From Paracamarosporium sp. OC-R06-R3 (Eukaryota; Ascomycota; Dothideomycetes; Pleosporales; Didymosphaeriaceae), in assembly GCA_019828545.1 (NCBI GenBank), contig JACVRA010000095.1, positions 561,305 to 625,304 of the forward strand: a DNA stretch of 64,000 nt. Reading direction: 5' to 3'. Shown here piece after piece: positions 52,127-63,714 of the stretch (position 1 is its first letter; each line of letters opens with the position of its first letter). The notes beneath the pieces are model-generated. The model was not told where the DNA came from. It made no database searches and saw nothing but the letters and a program-made list of their open reading frames with translations. A program made the position numbers and the translations under genes.

Positions 52127-54055
52127 CTAACCAATAAACCTCGTAGCATTCTCAGGCCTGCAACCCTTGTATGGTGATTGCTGCCACATCTTGACGCTCT
52201 GGATTTCCATCCAACCTTGTTTCTCCCACGTCGGATACCATTGGTCACGTGCGTTCCAGAACCGTAGGGCGGCGTTTTGGTCTCGGTCGAGCCATGGCTT
52301 GCCAGATCTATTGTCTTCAAACCAGCCATTGGTCGAGCCGACTCCCACTTTGAGAACGAGATAGAAATCCTGATCGAAGGGGGTGGCGTACGTGCCGTAC
52401 TCCCAGGGGTTGATGTAGCGTGTTCTGGAGAGAGGTCAGTTGATGGTGTTACAGTGCCCCGAGCTGACCTAGAATAGGTAGTACGGAGGCCGAGAGTCTT
52501 GGAACTTACCCGTTCCTGTCGGCCATTGGGAACTCGCCGTATTGCCAGAAGGGCTTTTGGAAATGCGTATAAGTGACTTGGAGGAGGCGGGTGTCGATGT
52601 AGGTGAAGATGTACTTTTCGGACCACTATGTAACTTAGTACCATACGACTTGGTCACTTTTGAGCCGTGTATCGTGCGTGAAGTTATCTCATGGACATTA
52701 TCATTGGAAAACGTACCTCAACACCAAATTTGTGGAAGCGGCCAGAAAATGTCTCCTGGTAAGCCGTGCTCTTTACGTTAGTGCGCCACCAACCGTCCAG
52801 CTCTGCATTCGGTCCGAAGTGCAGACAGCTCGCAATGATGTTGTTGCCACCTTGTTTGTAGTTGTAGTTGTTTCCGCGTGACTGTACGATGTCTATCTCG
52901 CCGGACTGGGGCCATTCTCCGTAGGTATTGTTTGTCGGCAGCATGAATATCGAGGGCCACAACCAATCACCCTCAGGAAGTTTAGCCGTCACTTCGACGC
53001 GGCCGTACTTGATGTTTGCTCCTAATTTAGTATTGATTCTCGCAGACTTAACCGGGTTGATAATGGTGCCGTTCGTGGTGTTGGTGACCGCCACGCAATC
53101 AGTCCAGTGCCTGCCAGTACAGCCATTGCCGCGAAGATCCATTACGTTATCGTTCTCAACAAGGGAGGCATCTTGAAGTGTGGGCTTCAGGTGAAGTACT
53201 CCATCGCTACTGACGTAGACATTCTCCGAGTCGTTGGTCGTTTGATCAAATTGGCCAACGCTGGAGAACGTCAGCTAGTGTGGTCAATGTGTTAACGGAG
53301 AGTACGCACCTATAACCACCAACTTCGATCTCACGATTCCACATCGTCTCATCTAGCTTGCCTAGCGAAAAGTCGTCTTCCATAACAAGGCAGTACAAAT
53401 TCCGTGAGACGCTATGGTAGCCATCCCAGATAAGGAAGCCCGCAATGCCAAGGCCAATGAGGAAGCCTGCCATGGGAATGATGTTCTGCCATTTCTCCTT
53501 GGGATCTCTTTTCCCATACAACCATGGCTTCTCGATTTTGCTCTTGTCTGCGACTCTTCGGGACTTGAAGTATTTGGGTCTACCGGGGGGATGGTAGCGC
53601 TTTGTGGTAGAAGTGATTCTAGTCTGTTTGGCAACCGAGTCATGCGGAGATGCAGCCTCGCTGCTGTTTTGGGTTGGTGTTGGTGTCTTGTGAGCGGCTA
53701 CGTTTTTAAGAGCGATCTCGTCATCGGTACCGACGTTCGTTCTTCCGACTAGGTTGCGTTTGCGTGCACCGTGGCCCATGTCGTTCTTTGCTTCACCGAC
53801 TGGCTGTGACGGCGCCTGCCGAACATCGTCCGCTGTGCCCACTGGTTGCGGTACTGCCTGCTGCACATCATTGACTACATCGGCCGGTTGCGAGGGGGGC
53901 TCCATTAGAGTAATGATTGCCTCGGAGAAGGATGCGGTGTAGTGTTTTAGCAAAACGGACGTACGGAAATCTTTTAGCGATGTAGAGGTGTGTGGCAATG
54001 GTTCAAAGACAGCGGAAGGCAGCTCGACACTTGGAGATAGTGAACAGTTGGGCAT
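52127..54055 (-). CDS. membrane-anchored GH16 beta-glucanase-like protein, catalytic Glu replaced
   Basis: Exons 53310..54055, 52717..53260, 52510..52625 and 52127..52424 give 567 aa. Residues 1-190 are hydrophilic, with QPVG repeats and a basic stretch, then one membrane segment (about 192-210, IIPMAGFLIGLGIAGFLIW), so a type II membrane protein with an outside catalytic-type domain. The GH16 fold resembles the beta-1,3-glucan-binding/laminarinase group: WNREIEVGGY, YGRVEVTAKLPEGDWLWPSIF, TYIDTRLL, FDQDFYLVLKVGVGSTNGWF. The active-site motif ExDxxE reads GEIDIVQ: nucleophile E370 and D372 are kept, but the acid/base Glu is Gln 375 (CAG, 52882..52884). The protein may be a glucan-binding or sensing protein rather than a hydrolase. 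Start uncertain: an internal Met at 53905 is an alternative. Confidence 0.88.
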
Positions 54056-54368
54056 CGTTTGAATGGGCAGGTGGAACCAAGGGCAGGAAAGGGGTCTACA
54101 AGGCCTGCTGAAACCAGGAAAGTGCAGTTAAATTCTGCGTGTGGTATGCCATCTGAGGAAAGTTCTTCCGCGGCAGAACGTTTTGGGAATCAAAAGCTTA
54201 TAGTTAGAGAGCGGCCCATATAGTGCGGTAGAGACCCCAAAGCACATGGACATCAGACGCGGGGTCTTATTACATTTTGTATGAATGGTTATCCATGTTT
54301 TCAGGAACAGAGTGAGTGAGGTTCGTACGGTGATGCATTATCAATAAGTCAGGGTTCGGACCCACGCC
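54056..54368. other. Intergenic
   Basis: Upstream of the GH16 gene and 3' flank of the Mpv17 gene; nothing recognised. Confidence 0.4.
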
Positions 54369-54997
54369 TCAGGCCACGGACAAGCTCAGGTAAATACCCC
54401 ACAACACGCCCACGGAGCACCCAAACACTACCCTCTTATCCACAGGCACCCACAGAAAGCTCGCCAGTGACACGGCCGGCCAGAACTTGTATCCATCCAT
54501 GATCATTGGCCGAAACCGCTCACTTACATCCGCCTGCACCGTGCTCCAAGATGCGGTCCCTCCCGTGCTAGTATCGTTCACATAGGCCATATATACGAGG
54601 AACATGAGCGTGTTGACCACAGCGCCTATAGTTTGGTCGAGGATAAATTTGGCGAGCACATTGCGCTTGCTTGTCCGGGTTTGCGCGGGCTTGTCTTTGA
54701 GCTGCTTCTCTGTGGGCGCTGCGGGAACGCTCGACGGGAACATGTCTTCGAGGTAAGTCTGCCAGATAATATTGGGCGGGTTGCTAATTATACTGAAGAC
54801 GACGAACTTGAGGATGGGCGAGAAGCTGAGGGAAAGTGGCGTCTGTAACGATCATGTTAGCATACTAAGACCTTGCAGTGTGTGATGACTGTTATACGCA
54901 CGTCTTCTTTGTAAGAGGAAATGGCCTGCGCCAGTACGTTGGACGTCATGCTGAGCACCGCACCCTGCACCGTCTGTGATATCATTGCTGAGGGCAT
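54369..54997 (-). CDS. Mpv17/PMP22 family membrane protein
   Basis: Exons 54902..54997 and 54369..54842 (intron 54843..54901) give 189 aa, standard for the family. The N-terminus (SMTSNVLAQAI), the region FSPILKFVVFSIISNPPNIIWQTYLE and NVLAKFILDQTIGAVVNTLMFLVYM match the Mpv17/PMP22 pattern, with the conserved C-terminal FWPAVSLASFLWVPVDKRVVFGCSVGVLWGIYLS segment. Four membrane segments are expected. Members reside in peroxisomal or inner mitochondrial membranes; there is no clear targeting signal here to decide. The start at 54997 is chosen because the reading frame upstream is not family-like. Confidence 0.88.
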
Positions 54998-55393
54998 TGT
55001 GGTGGAAACGCGTTGTCCTGCGCGAAACTCAAACAAGTGAGGAGAGAAGTAAACAGGGTATCTCTTAGGAAACAAGAAAAGAGCAAGAAAATAAGCAGTT
55101 ATAGGGAACGAGAACAAACAGCTGGCATGTTCTGTCATGGAGTCTCATGAACGTTTGATCTGGTGCTTGTGGTCTTAGCGCATCCCACGTCGCGTCCGCG
55201 TTAATGACGTAAGCACGCAACTGCCATTGCCTGGTGATCTTCCCCAATACATTCACTATCCTTCGAAGGCCTCGATTCCGTACGTTTGCTTAGTGAAGAG
55301 ATCTGTTTGCTACCCGATTGTAATTTCGCACAATTCTTTCATGAGACATGTGTCCTTTTCCCATGTTGCCCTGAGCCTTTGGAGTAGAACGTA
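54998..55393. other. Intergenic
   Basis: Upstream of the Mpv17 gene and 3' flank of the fumarate reductase gene; nothing recognised. Confidence 0.4.
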
Positions 55394-56908
55394 CTAGTTC
55401 TTGTTGGCATTGAAATACTCCACGCATTGGTCCCCTGCAATCCTTCCAAACACCACACATTCTAGCAATGACGAACCTCCTAACCGATTGGCTCCATGGA
55501 CACCGCCTGTCACTTCTCCAGCAGCCCACAGCCCTTCTATCCGCTCACCTCCTTCTTTTAGCACCTCTGCCTTTTCATTGATGAGTACACCACCCATTGT
55601 AAAATGCACCACAGGTGTGACGGTACCAACGTAAACAACTGAGTCTGGAGTCGGCTCTTTGAGAGACCAACGCGCAAATTCCGTCCGACCAAACGAATCC
55701 GCTTCTTCTCCACGAACCACCTGGGCATATTTCGAGATCGATTCGACGGCATCCGGTCCGAGGTCGGAAACTGTGGCTTTCTTCATCAATTTTTTGAAGA
55801 TGTAGAAGTCGACATGCGACTTGGTGGCTTGATAGACACCTTCATCCAACACCAACTGGACTTCCCACTGTTTTGGTGATTCTTGACTTGGTGACCGTGT
55901 CGTGATCGCGTTGGTCACGTTTTCTCTAGTCTGGAGCTCGTTGAAGAAGCGTTTCCCATCCAGAAGAAGGATGCCACCATCACCTCTCAAGACTTCTGCA
56001 GCCAGGAATTTCAAAGGCGAGGATGGGCTAGAGGGATCGATAAATCCAGTCGGATGTACCTGTACCTGTTCCATATCAATAAGCTGCGCGCTTATTGCCG
56101 TCAGGATAGGCTGGGTCCCTGGACGAGGATCGTTCGTCGATGGGTAGCCCTTGAGATCAGGTCTGTACTGAGCGAGCAAGCCCTCTGCATCTCCACCAAA
56201 GCCTCCTGATGCAAATATGACGGGTCCCAATAGCTCCTGTGAAACTCCGTCTTCGCCGAGATACTCAACACCAGTTACACGATGTTCCGACTGTAAGACT
56301 TTCGTAACGGTGCACGAAGTCTGCAAGTGGAATAATGGAGATGCTTTAAGTGAGTTTAGCAGCGTTGATATGATCGCGAAGCCTGGTGGTGTCGGTCCTG
56401 TGCCTCTGTGCGTCCTAGGGAACGTATGGCCACCCATGATGGACACTTTCGACAGATCAACTCCCTTTTCTTGCACCAGCCATTCCACGGCATCTTTCGA
56501 GGAATTTGTGAGCGTAGAAATCAATCTTTCGCGGTGCTCAGTAGAGGTGTGCATCGATTTTCCCGCAGACTTAACCGTATCTGAAAAGAAAGCGTCATCG
56601 AGAGTGGGTTGGTATCGTGTTGGTGCTCCGTTGATACCGGATGAAGCTTTGATGCTGTTTCCTCCAGGCTTCGCCCCACGCTCTAGTAACTTAACGGGCA
56701 CATTTTTTGCTATCAGTTGGCTCGCTGCACTTAAGCCCGCGAGTCCTGATCCCACGATGATAGCGGTCGTCTGCGGTGCTGGAGGCGGCATGTTTTCCGG
56801 AAACCGTGCGTAAGGACTACTGTACAGATACGCAGCAAAGAGCCCAAAGAGAGCGAGGGAGAAGAGCGTCAGCATCCGAGTGCGGCTCATCTTTAATGAG
56901 AGCGACAA
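55394..56908 (-). CDS. OSM1: FAD-dependent fumarate reductase, OSM1/FRD1 type
   Basis: Intron-less flavoprotein of 504 aa that reduces fumarate to succinate with FADH2/FMNH2, re-oxidising flavin under low oxygen. An N-terminal hydrophobic helix (about 13-29, LTLFSLALFGLFAAYLY) suggests ER/secretory insertion, as for the ER isoform in yeast. The dinucleotide-binding motif VGSGLAGLSAA (52-62) and ERGAKPGGNSIKASSGIN follow; MGGHTFPRTHR and MEQVQVHPTGF are family motifs with the substrate His; RGEEADSFGRTEF, HFTMGGVLI and GANRLGGSSLLECVVFGRIAG close the FAD domain. All look complete. There is no fused cytochrome b5 domain at the C-terminus. Met 7 is an alternative start. Confidence 0.93.
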   Translation of the reverse strand: MSLSLKMSRTRMLTLFSLALFGLFAAYLYSSPYARFPENMPPPAPQTTAIIVGSGLAGLSAASQLIAKNVPVKLLERGAKPGGNSIKASSGINGAPTRYQPTLDDAFFSDTVKSAGKSMHTSTEHRERLISTLTNSSKDAVEWLVQEKGVDLSKVSIMGGHTFPRTHRGTGPTPPGFAIISTLLNSLKASPLFHLQTSCTVTKVLQSEHRVTGVEYLGEDGVSQELLGPVIFASGGFGGDAEGLLAQYRPDLKGYPSTNDPRPGTQPILTAISAQLIDMEQVQVHPTGFIDPSSPSSPLKFLAAEVLRGDGGILLLDGKRFFNELQTRENVTNAITTRSPSQESPKQWEVQLVLDEGVYQATKSHVDFYIFKKLMKKATVSDLGPDAVESISKYAQVVRGEEADSFGRTEFARWSLKEPTPDSVVYVGTVTPVVHFTMGGVLINEKAEVLKEGGERIEGLWAAGEVTGGVHGANRLGGSSLLECVVFGRIAGDQCVEYFNANKN

Positions 56909-58367
56909 AATGCGAACCCTCTATTTACGACAATTTGGTTGGGTGAAATTGTTAGCTGTCTGATTGAAGGTCAGGCCATGGTCACGCTGCTGATCAGACG
57001 AATATCAGTAAGCGGGGGCTGAGCACCCAATCACCGCGTAGCGGGCTTCATACGAGTGTCTTCGGATGCTCCGATATAGTTTTGTTGAAAGCCATTCAGA
57101 TATCATCAGATCTGCACTAGTGAGGTAGTATGACCGACTAGCATTGTGTATGAACCCCCACGCTGTGTCAATGCCCACGATGCCCGATTAAGGAAAGGCG
57201 GGTGGCGAAATGAATCCTCTACCTTCGCGCTTGACTTCTCTTTGCTACTTGTAAACACACAATACGTAGGCTTCTTGTTACACGGGCAAGATGCAAAACC
57301 AGAAATATGTGCCAGAAATCCAAGTTAGGAGGGGAAATAAGTCTGCGACAACATTAAAAATATTTTGTGGCGCCTCATGCAACAACACTACCCAACATGA
57401 GTGTAACGTCATGATGCTCAGTAATTGTCAGGTTGTTCATATCAGACAAAATTTTGAAATCGATGCGTGAGATCTGGAATAGTGTATAAACTGCTTAGGC
57501 GGCGTCCCGAATGGTCACGATTGAGGTTAAATCTAGCATGGTGATTTGGTCGCAACGAAGGAGTTTACAGAACATATTATTATCACAGACTCAAGAATGT
57601 AGCGTTTGAATTGATTCGGCGTTTTTTTAAGTATAATTGCAGGGTTGCATAGGGCATGCGGCTGTAATAATAAACCATGAAATCAGCTTTTGCTGATTTG
57701 CGCGATTACTATTCCTCTAGTATCATTTGGTAGTTCCATTGACTAGGATTACCAAAACATCGTGAGGGCCAACACCGTCACGCTTGGATGGTTGAAGTGG
57801 TACCGAGAAATCGCAACCATGGATACTGCGAGGCAACAGAGCTGCGGCTGTAGAGCAGGCAATAGAGTCGCGTTTTGGGGACAAGGATTGCAAGCGAGCA
57901 GGATGAGAGTGGTGACCTTAAACGAGGTGTGCGGGTGAAACAAAGCGTACCCAAAATCAGGTACTCCTTAAGAAGCGAATGATAGTTGGCTGGCTTGTTA
58001 ATTTCAGTGCATCTCCCTTCTATGTGGAAATCGTCTGTATTAACAGGACCCTAAAGCCAATCCAAATGCTTGACGGTATATGCCTTGAGGTTGACTTTTC
58101 TTAATCCTCTTCTTCACAGGCCTACTATGGTGCGCAGTTCTTCCACTTACCTGACATCACCAATCCAAGAAAGAAGACCGACTGAACTAAGGAAGAGTTG
58201 ATCATATTGAGAGCACACTGACTTACACAAAAGGAAAAGGGTATCGAATCCCCTACATAGTTGTAACCGCTGTGCTGAAGAAAACAATCATACATCCCGT
58301 ACTGTAGGAAAGAAAAACAAGCCGTGAGCAGTCTCCTACATGTCTACCCTTTCGGCGTTGAGAGAGC
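56909..58367. other. AT-richer intergenic region
   Basis: No gene. The 57.3-57.8 kb part is AT-rich and holds a perfect hairpin at 57680..57699 (8-bp stem AAATCAGC, TTTT loop). No tRNA fold was recognised. Confidence 0.4.
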
Positions 58368-61099
58368 TTAGTCGCCGAAAATTGAGCCCTCATCCTCTTC
58401 AGTCTCCTCGCCCGACTCTTCAAGTCCAGTGGCAAAACGATCCCCGAAACGGCCGGGTTCCTCTTGCTCAAGCACCCCTACACCAGCCTCGTCTTGGTCT
58501 TGGTCTTGGTTTTCGCCCTGGAGCGGCAATCCAAACTGAACATTCATCCCTTTCTCGGTAACAGTTAAAGTAATCTCGTCGAAGTGCTCATCCTGGCGAA
58601 CGTCGAGTAAGCCTTTCGTTGCAAGCGCAAGAGTTATAAAGAAAGCCTGAGACGCGACCATCCTATTATTTGCATTCGGGGGAAGGGCCTCCTCGAACAA
58701 GACCCCATCGTTGACAGTGACAGTGTCGGCCTCTAAACCCTGGCGAACCCGGTTACGCTTCTCATCGATGGCATCGGCAACAAAAACCAGGAAGTTACCA
58801 CCCTCTTCAGTAAGAGCTTCTCGAATACGCGCATTCGGTTGAGCGAGTACTGCTTCTGGCATGTCCGAGCTCATGCCTGGACCCGCGAGATCAACACAGT
58901 CGTCTCCGCCAAGGTTTCCGAAGCCACCTTCGTCGTCCTCCAAGTATCGCAGAGTCTCCAATCCACCAGGCTGGCTACGGCGATGGAGTGGTGATTCAGA
59001 GACCATGCGAACTCCGTGACCCGTGAGTGATGACGGCGGAGCAGAACCGATCAAGCCGGTACGACCTAAATGGTGAACCGTGAGTATGCCAATGCAGCCA
59101 TAACAAACATCAAGAACGCTTACCGCTTCGAGGCACTATAGAAGAGCCGCGGACTGATGCAGTAACATTCCAAGGCATTTCTGAAAAGCGTTGCTGATCT
59201 TCGAGAGCTGACTGCCTTTCGCGCGGCAGCTCGATGTCGTCACCACCAGGAATGAAGAAGCCTTCATCTTCATGAGCACGCCCAACCTGACCCTCGAGCT
59301 CATCTGTCTTCTGCCGCACACGACGCGACTCCGCTTGCGTAGCTTCATCGATGCCGCTATCGCGATCACGCTTCGAACGCGTACTATCCCGGCGACTAAC
59401 CCCAGTGAAGAGCTCGAAAAGATTGTCGCCGATGAACCGATCAAAGGGCGTTAGACCAGTGGCCCCCTGTATACGAGCTGCAATGCCTCCAATCCCGGAC
59501 CCCCACAGCCAGTATTCGGCATTCCTCTTAGCGAGCTGAGCAAGTCGATATTGGTTCTTCTGCTTAGAAGCCTCTTTCATATTAGTCAAGTAGTTAGCGT
59601 TCCAATCGGCAAGGTCCTTGTTCCGAAGCTCCATCGTGGTATCGACTGGAAGAACTCGCGCCGCTCGACTCTTACGGCGATTTGGGGCCACCATTTTACT
59701 TGATGCTTCTACAACTTCTTGCCCGTGTTGATCCTCGCGGCCTGTGGAGGAAGCCTCGCCTTCAGGAAGGTCGACTCCGAGCATAGGGAGATCAAGATCC
59801 ATTTGCTCGCCGATTTGCTGTTCGAGGTAAGTTAGTGTTTGGGCAATGAAGGTATTTGACGGAAGGTGTCAACAAGATATATGTTGGAAAAAGGGCGGGT
59901 GATAGAAGAACGAAGCCGTGAAATATCTACGCATCCTGCAAGGATTCCACACGTATCACTTACCTCGACAGCGCCATGTACTCCGTGCTCGTGATCTTGC
60001 CTCACTTTGCCACTCACCCCTGCATCGCTGTGTACATTGCCTCCTCCTAGTCCGGCCGGGGTTCCAAGGATCACGTTTGCTTCGGTAAGGTCAACAAATT
60101 CGCCATTCTCATCAAAGGTGAAGTCGGGCACGTCTAAGAGTTAATGTTTAATGAGCACACATCCCTCAGGATAGTAGAAACTGTAGGGTCACTTACCTAT
60201 CATTTCGTCGTTGGGAAATCCAGGCTCGTCGATGCTACTGGGGCCATTGCCTGGGACCATGAACCCGCCACCCCCAACAGACGATGAGGTAGGTAGAACG
60301 AGACGTGCGACCTGGTCTGGAGTCAAAGGATGCTGTTGGGTATCGAATGGCGTCAACGATTGGGAGTCGCCGGTGACACGTAGTGGTGGGAGCATAGGAC
60401 CAAGATTCAATTCTGCGAGAAGTTCCGGTGGCGGCATGGCCAACTCAGGGAGGAATGACGGATCGTCGGGAAGAACGAGCTGGTCTGGCCTGTGGAATGA
60501 TTGTGAGCATGAATTTGATGTTGAGATCATATCGTACCATGCTCACCTAACTTTGCCAGCCTGGGGGTCTAGAGCTGCATTCTCGACCGCCCGCAACATT
60601 AGATGCATCGAGTTGTACGTATTCTGCGCATCGGAGAGAACATAACTGCACTGTTGGAGATACACACGAGAGACACCATACCTAATATTGTCAGTACCAG
60701 ATATAGATCAGGCTCGAAGCTGACTTACAACAAGTTGCCCTGCAGACGCAAGGCCATAGGTGCTGCCGGATCTATGATAGTCTGACATGCTTTTGGTACA
60801 TCGACATCTTGAATAGCTTTGCGATTGATTTTTTTCGAGTTCGACTTCGAACCTAGCGTCGCAACGAGCCTTCCTTGTTTGTTAGCTGGGCTATCGTTGG
60901 GGAAGGTGCGACTCACCAGACCTGCGGCGGGACTTGTCAGTATGCTTACAACACAATGGGACAATAACGCATCTTGAAGGCACTTACAGTTGCCACGCCG
61001 TATTTGCGCGAGGTGAGAACTGCAATCGTCAGTCGGTGCAACTCAACTGCGCAAGCATTGTCTGGTAAGAGCACGCTTACCCTCGTGGCTGTAGAACAT
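58368..61099 (-). CDS. REC8: meiotic cohesin kleisin REC8
   Basis: Kleisin that closes the cohesin ring in meiosis. Nine exons: 61081..61099, 60988..61019, 60917..60921, 60729..60869, 60547..60681, 60197..60489, 59964..60133, 59124..59817, 58368..59065; 728 aa. The joined N-terminus MFYSHEVLTSRKYGVATVW then LVATLGSK, with PMALRLQGNLLYGVSRVY, is the Rad21/Rec8 N-terminal domain in its Rec8 form. The middle is acidic and Pro-rich with separase-type possibilities but no certain site. The C-terminal about 60 residues (SQAFFITLALATKGLLDVRQDEHFDEITL) form the winged helix that binds Smc1. Exon 3 is only 5 nt (GTCTG), giving Val and part of Trp; it has AG before and GTGAGT after and is needed to keep frame. 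The mitotic paralogue Rad21 has a different N-terminus. Confidence 0.9.
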
Positions 61100-61512
61100 A
61101 GCGCCGAACAGTACACAGAATAAACGACAGCAATAACACGACTGAGAACGGGATAATACAGCTATGGGAGCAAGCGTAAAAGCACGACTGTGCGGTAGAT
61201 TGAAAAGAGTGTAGAAGTGTGGAACAGTGAAGAGAGCAAGTTCGGCTTGGCGTGACCACAAGCGGTCGAACGCGTCCGGGTCGGGTTCACGGTGAGGAAC
61301 ACAAGGAGCGAATGTAAACAAAATATCAAACCTCAAGCAGCCGTCATAATATAACATGTTATTCGTGATCATAAGCATGCTATGGCCTCTATTGCTATCC
61401 ATGCGTGAGTCTCTATGCAACGCCAACGCCGTGCATCGCCTCTCGCCGTTCTGTCCAGCTATACCAGGTGAAAATGCATGGAGAATGTACCGGCGGGCCA
61501 CGTTAATTATGT
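61100..61512. other. Intergenic between REC8 and UBP6
   Basis: Upstream of REC8 and 3' flank of UBP6; nothing recognised. Confidence 0.4.
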
Positions 61513-63408
61513 CTATGACTTCTTTTCCTCATCGATAGAGCTCAGGGGAACAGCACGGTAAAGGAGGATCAACGCTGAGTGACTTTGGCCTAAGAAAGGT
61601 TAGTCAATGCACAAAATCAAGCTATGGCGCAACTTACCACCGCCAGACAGTGTCTGGATCCTCTCAGCATCCACTTCCGAGACTTTGTCATCGTTGAACC
61701 ACCACCATCTGCCATCTTCTTCCTTTCTCTTTCCAGTCACTGGATCCTTTGCACCCTGCTTCTTTACGAAAGAGGTATAATGTCCACTGTCAGCACTGGC
61801 ACCTTGGTGTGTGATAACACCCCTAAGTTCGTACAGTCCGGTTTGGTTTGCTCCTTCATCCGCGGCCAACTTCGAATCGACTAAAGCAAGAAGCTCTTTC
61901 TTAGCGTTGAGAATAGATGCTGCCCTCTCTTCCTCTATCTGAGCTTCCGTCTTGTACTCTACGTCTGGCATCTCTGTGTCTTCTTCCTTGGCCTTCTCAG
62001 CAGCCTTCTTAGCCTCGTTCTTCTTTTGAAGAGGTTCCTTGCTACCAGAGGAAGCAACGTCGTTCTCCTCACCAGCTTTCATGCGCCGTTGTCGCTTCCG
62101 AGCTCGCTCAACATCCTCCTCTTCTTTCCGAATGTCACGAATCTTGTCTCGCACTGGAATCAGAAGCTTTTTCAAGTCGTCCGTACAGAACTCAACTGCG
62201 TCTAGCTCTTCGGGAAAGGTGACCTTGCGCATAATCTTTGCTTTCTTGTTGGTGGTTCGCCGCCAGTCGAAGCGTACGAAGTGCACTGTAAGGTACTTGG
62301 GAAGGCGTGCAATGCGCGAAGTCTTGGTATACAATGCATCCCTCCCCAAAGCTTCGGAGCGTTTCTCGATTTGTTCCTTCAAGCCGGCGGCTAATCCATC
62401 ACGCAAGTGGTTTGTCTCGACAGTGATGTGACAGTTGAGCTTGAAGAAGAGGTCGTCGCTTTGAACGGGCTGTTCCCCGCCCTCTCTAGCCGCAGGCTCA
62501 TCGCATTCCATGACCGATTCGAACTTGCCCGCCATATACTTGTCGATGAACGACAAATCCTTCGCCGCCTCGCTCTCGGAAGTTCCTGCGGTATCCTTGA
62601 TCTTAAGCTTCTGTCGGAGCTGGGACACTATTTGTGACCATGCCTCTTCTGCATCTTGCTGCGCATAACCATGTCCATCCTTGGCCTTTTGGGCGAACTG
62701 AGGGAAAGCGGTTCGGAGAGCGTTGAGGAACATCAACGGTGGGAAACCCTGCTGGGTTTCGGACATTTGCTTAAAAAGGTCGCGCAGGCTACCTGTAAGG
62801 TCCATAGAGGCCCCAAGACCACCGAGACCGAATTGGCTGAGCTGGCTCGCTGAACTTGGACCGGCATTGCTGAGCCTGTTAGCATGTTGAAACATAGCGA
62901 AATACTGGAGGCAGCACATACCTAGCAGAGTATTGTAGAAGTTCCTCCTGAAGTTCAGGGATAGAGCGCAACGTCTGAAGCGTGGAATTCATGTAACAGG
63001 TATTGCCTAAGTTCTGCAGGCCAGCCGGGGTGGCGCCTTCAGATTGTGCGGCTTCCGCCTCGGTCATATCCTCCAGGAATTTGATCTTCTCTTTTGGTCT
63101 CTCTATCGTGTTGGAGTCTCCCGACGGCGTACCCATCATCATGAGGACCTGCTTGGGTTTCAGGCCCAGCTTCGACATGTCGGCATCATCTTTGAGCTGG
63201 CCGCCCTTGACGATGATTTTCTGGCGCTCTGGCTCGACGCCAGTGAGAGAAAATAGTTGCAGTTTGAATGTCGCGCTGTCGGAGGCAGGGTCGACATCGA
63301 CATCGTGCTTCTTGCCCTGATGCTTCACCACGACTTGAGTCCAAGATGTTAGCAAACAAATTCCCCGAGACACTCGGAAAGCATGCAAATACCTGGTATT
63401 GAAGCCAT
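61513..63408 (-). CDS. UBP6: proteasome-associated deubiquitinase UBP6/USP14
   Basis: Thiol protease that removes ubiquitin from substrates docked at the 26S proteasome. Exons 63393..63408, 62922..63333, 61638..62875 and 61513..61589 give 580 aa. The first exon holds only MASIP and one base. The ubiquitin-like domain (about 6-75: KHQGKKHDVDVDP, KIIVKGGQLKDD) targets the proteasome subunit Rpn1. The USP core begins with the Cys box GLQNLGNTCYMNS (Cys 118), then LTGSLRDLF, DAEEAWSQI, FVRFDWRR and the His box DSGHYTSFV with WWWFNDDKVSEV. A Lys/Glu-rich coil of about 90 residues interrupts the fold before the His box. The final exon supplies SHSALILLYRAV, the last strand. All catalytic residues are present. 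Confidence 0.96.
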
Positions 63409-63714
63409 GGTTTGGTTGTATTAAAGATCCGATGTAAGAAGTGTAGAGACTGAAGACCGAAGAACAAAGGAGCTGGGAGGTATTGTTAAGCAGTGGCTCG
63501 CGGGGCAAATGTGAAATGGTCTACGACAGAAACATAGGGAAGCGGCGGCGGCATCGCGAGCCAAGGCGCTAGCGGTGACCCCTGCGCGCGTCGTAGCTTC
63601 CCCACCACCACCTCATCGCCGACATATGGCATATTAGGCATGGAATAGCTTGCTTCCCCCATTTCGGCATCACCATTCTACTTCGGAGCTCCCGGAGGCG
63701 CACCTCGCAACAGC
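63409..63714. promoter_or_regulatory. 306-bp divergent promoter of UBP6 and ARPC4
   Basis: The two start codons point away from each other. No specific site was recognised. Confidence 0.45.
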
